Both the position numbers and the translations under genes were made by a program. DNA of 64,000 nt from positions 434,001-498,000 of the forward strand of contig NZ_JAJQJH010000002.1 of the NCBI RefSeq assembly GCF_029544075.1. The letters run 5' to 3'. The DNA comes from Chromohalobacter canadensis (GTDB taxonomy: Bacteria; Pseudomonadota; Gammaproteobacteria; Pseudomonadales; Halomonadaceae). The notes beneath the pieces were generated by a model. The model did not search any database. It was given only the letters and a program-made list of their open reading frames with translations, and had not been told where the DNA came from. This document shows, one piece after another, positions 62,905 to 64,000 of the stretch. The stretch's first letter is position 1. Every line of letters starts with the position of its first letter.

Positions 62905-63936
62905 ATGGCTAAGAAAGACGACGCTTTGAAAACCGCCTCCGTTCTCGCTTTCGAGCGCAAGCTCGATCCCTCCGATGCGCTGTTGTACGCCGGGCAATGG
63001 TCCCAGCGCGACGCGCTGGACGACTGGCAGCCAGTCACGGTTCGTGAAAAGTCGGTACGCGGTACGATCTCCAACCGCCTCAAGGCCAAGGAGCAGGACC
63101 CAGCGAAGCTCGATGCTGCAATCGAGAACCCCAACCTCCAGACCGTCGATGTCGCTACCTTGCCGCATGATACCGATACATTGATGGCGCGTTTCACACT
63201 ACGTGTACTGGGAGGCGCTGGTACGCCATCGGCATGCAATAACGCCGACTATCAAGCCAAGTTGCAACAGGCCGTTACCGAGTATGTGCAGACGCAAGGG
63301 TTTGACGAACTGGCCCGGCGTTATGCTCACAATTTGGCGAATGGGCGTTTCATGTGGCGTAACCGGGTCGGCGCCGAACAAGTCGAGGTTCGTATTCGGC
63401 GCATGGAGCATGGCAAGGTCGCGCAAGAGTGGACCTTCGATGCATTGAGTTTGTCATTACGCGGCTTCGACAGCGATACGCAGACCTCGGAGTTGGCGCA
63501 AGATATTGCCGACGCCTTGGCGGGTAAACGCCATCTGATTCTTGAGGTGATCGCGTTTGCGCATGTCGGTAATGGGCAAGAGGTCTTCCCTTCGCAAGAG
63601 CTGATTCTGGAGCGTGGACGCGGTGACAAGAGCAAGACGCTTTATCAAGTAGGTGGCGTGGCCGGCATTCACTCCCAGAAGCTGGGCAATGCCATTCGCA
63701 CCATCGATACCTGGTACCCAACGCCGGAAGATGGCAGCGACCTTGGTCCCATCGCCGTCGAGCCTTATGGCTCCGTGACCACTCAGGGCAGCGCCTATCG
63801 CCAGCCCAAGCAGAAGGTGGACTTCTACTCGCTGCTGGATAACTGGATGCTCAAAGATCAAGTGCCGAATACGGAGCAGCAGCACTTCGTGATGGCGACC
63901 TTGATTCGCGGTGGTGTCTTCGGCGAAGCGGGGTAA
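62905..63936 (+). CDS. csy3: type I-F Cascade backbone subunit Csy3 (Cas7f)
   Basis: The 343-aa RAMP-fold protein polymerises along the crRNA as the six-copy backbone. Family blocks are [20 protein letters not shown] at the start, [18 protein letters not shown] near 150-170 and the ENGINE-like [20 protein letters not shown] region. AAGGAG lies 6-7 nt before the ATG at 62905, which is preferred to an in-frame ATG 18 bp earlier that touches the csy2 stop. Confidence 0.96.
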   Translation: MAKKDDALKTASVLAFERKLDPSDALLYAGQWSQRDALDDWQPVTVREKSVRGTISNRLKAKEQDPAKLDAAIENPNLQTVDVATLPHDTDTLMARFTLRVLGGAGTPSACNNADYQAKLQQAVTEYVQTQGFDELARRYAHNLANGRFMWRNRVGAEQVEVRIRRMEHGKVAQEWTFDALSLSLRGFDSDTQTSELAQDIADALAGKRHLILEVIAFAHVGNGQEVFPSQELILERGRGDKSKTLYQVGGVAGIHSQKLGNAIRTIDTWYPTPEDGSDLGPIAVEPYGSVTTQGSAYRQPKQKVDFYSLLDNWMLKDQVPNTEQQHFVMATLIRGGVFGEAG

Positions 63937-63939
63937 GCC

Positions 63940-64000
63940 ATGGATCATTATCTCGACATTCGGCTGCGACCGGACCCGGAATTTCCGGCGGCAATGCTGA
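63940..64000 (+). CDS. cas6f: crRNA endonuclease Cas6f (Csy4), 5' part only
   Basis: The ATG at 63940, 3 bp after the csy3 stop, starts MDHYLDIRLRPDPEFPAAML, the standard N-terminus of Cas6f. The enzyme cuts the I-F repeat hairpin and stays bound to the crRNA. The gene runs out of the window. A CRISPR array would normally follow but cannot be seen here. Confidence 0.93.
   Translation, partial: MDHYLDIRLRPDPEFPAAML

Overview
The window reads as the chromosome of a high-GC, salt-adapted gammaproteobacterium, most likely Halomonadaceae (Chromohalobacter- or Halomonas-like). The basis is indirect: a BetT-type choline carrier, a glycine-betaine binding protein, a periplasmic glucan protein, many secondary transporters, and protein sequences that look typical of that family. 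No search was run, and I recognise no rRNA or tRNA gene.

Layout. 1-950: a low-information stretch with one small Cys-rich protein. 975-3391: a PQQ dehydrogenase with a separate membrane subunit. 3730-4393: a small exported protein and arfB. 4444-9240: a GntR - SDR - TRAP (dctP, fused dctQM) cassette, flanked by two copies of the same hairpin. 9323-20981: housekeeping and transport genes, namely chaC, two DMT exporters, a chemoreceptor, a deacetylase-family enzyme, an isonitrile-hydratase-like protein, a 1-Cys peroxiredoxin, a sulfonate/taurine-type ABC operon ending in a DsrE-like gene, an NlpC/P60 lipoprotein and a LysR regulator. 21046-30268: zinT behind a Zur-like box, an intact class C beta-lactamase gene, rhtA-like exporter with an XRE-cupin regulator, DUF427, a racemase, DUF2946-PepSY, nfsA and an MFS carrier. 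30422-38786: Zn-alcohol dehydrogenase, an AaeXAB-like efflux operon, gloA, opgD and a betaine-binding protein. 38909-47402: a LysR-controlled non-phosphorylative L-rhamnose pathway (mutarotase, dehydrogenase, lactonase, dehydratase, aldolase, aldehyde dehydrogenase) with an NCS1-type permease and a small membrane protein. 47500-50338: a Zur-like znu operon that starts with an unrecognised 46-aa membrane protein. 50687-52749: betT broken by a single-base frameshift.

52905-64000 is a defence island. It has a HigBA toxin-antitoxin pair, a 175-bp copy of the end of the WYL regulator gene, an orphan two-repeat type I-E CRISPR, a DUF2335 protein, the WYL regulator itself, and a type I-F CRISPR-Cas operon (cas1, cas2-3, csy1, csy2, csy3, start of cas6f).

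The most interesting part is the 410-bp gap between cas2-3 and csy1 (60164-60573). On the minus strand it holds two degenerate type I-F repeats, each able to form the Cas6f hairpin, around a 26-nt pseudo-spacer. The pseudo-spacer matches a site 54 bp away at 19 of 26 positions. The full I-F seed (positions 1-5, 7 and 8) matches, there is a CC PAM, and positions 6, 12 and 18 are among the mismatches. The target covers the putative promoter of this RNA and lies 11 bp from the -35 of a rightward unit with a 26-codon ORF (containing tandem AGA codons) and a terminator. This is the architecture of a CRISPR-derived regulatory RNA of the CreR/CreA kind, possibly controlling a small toxin-like gene or the csy genes.
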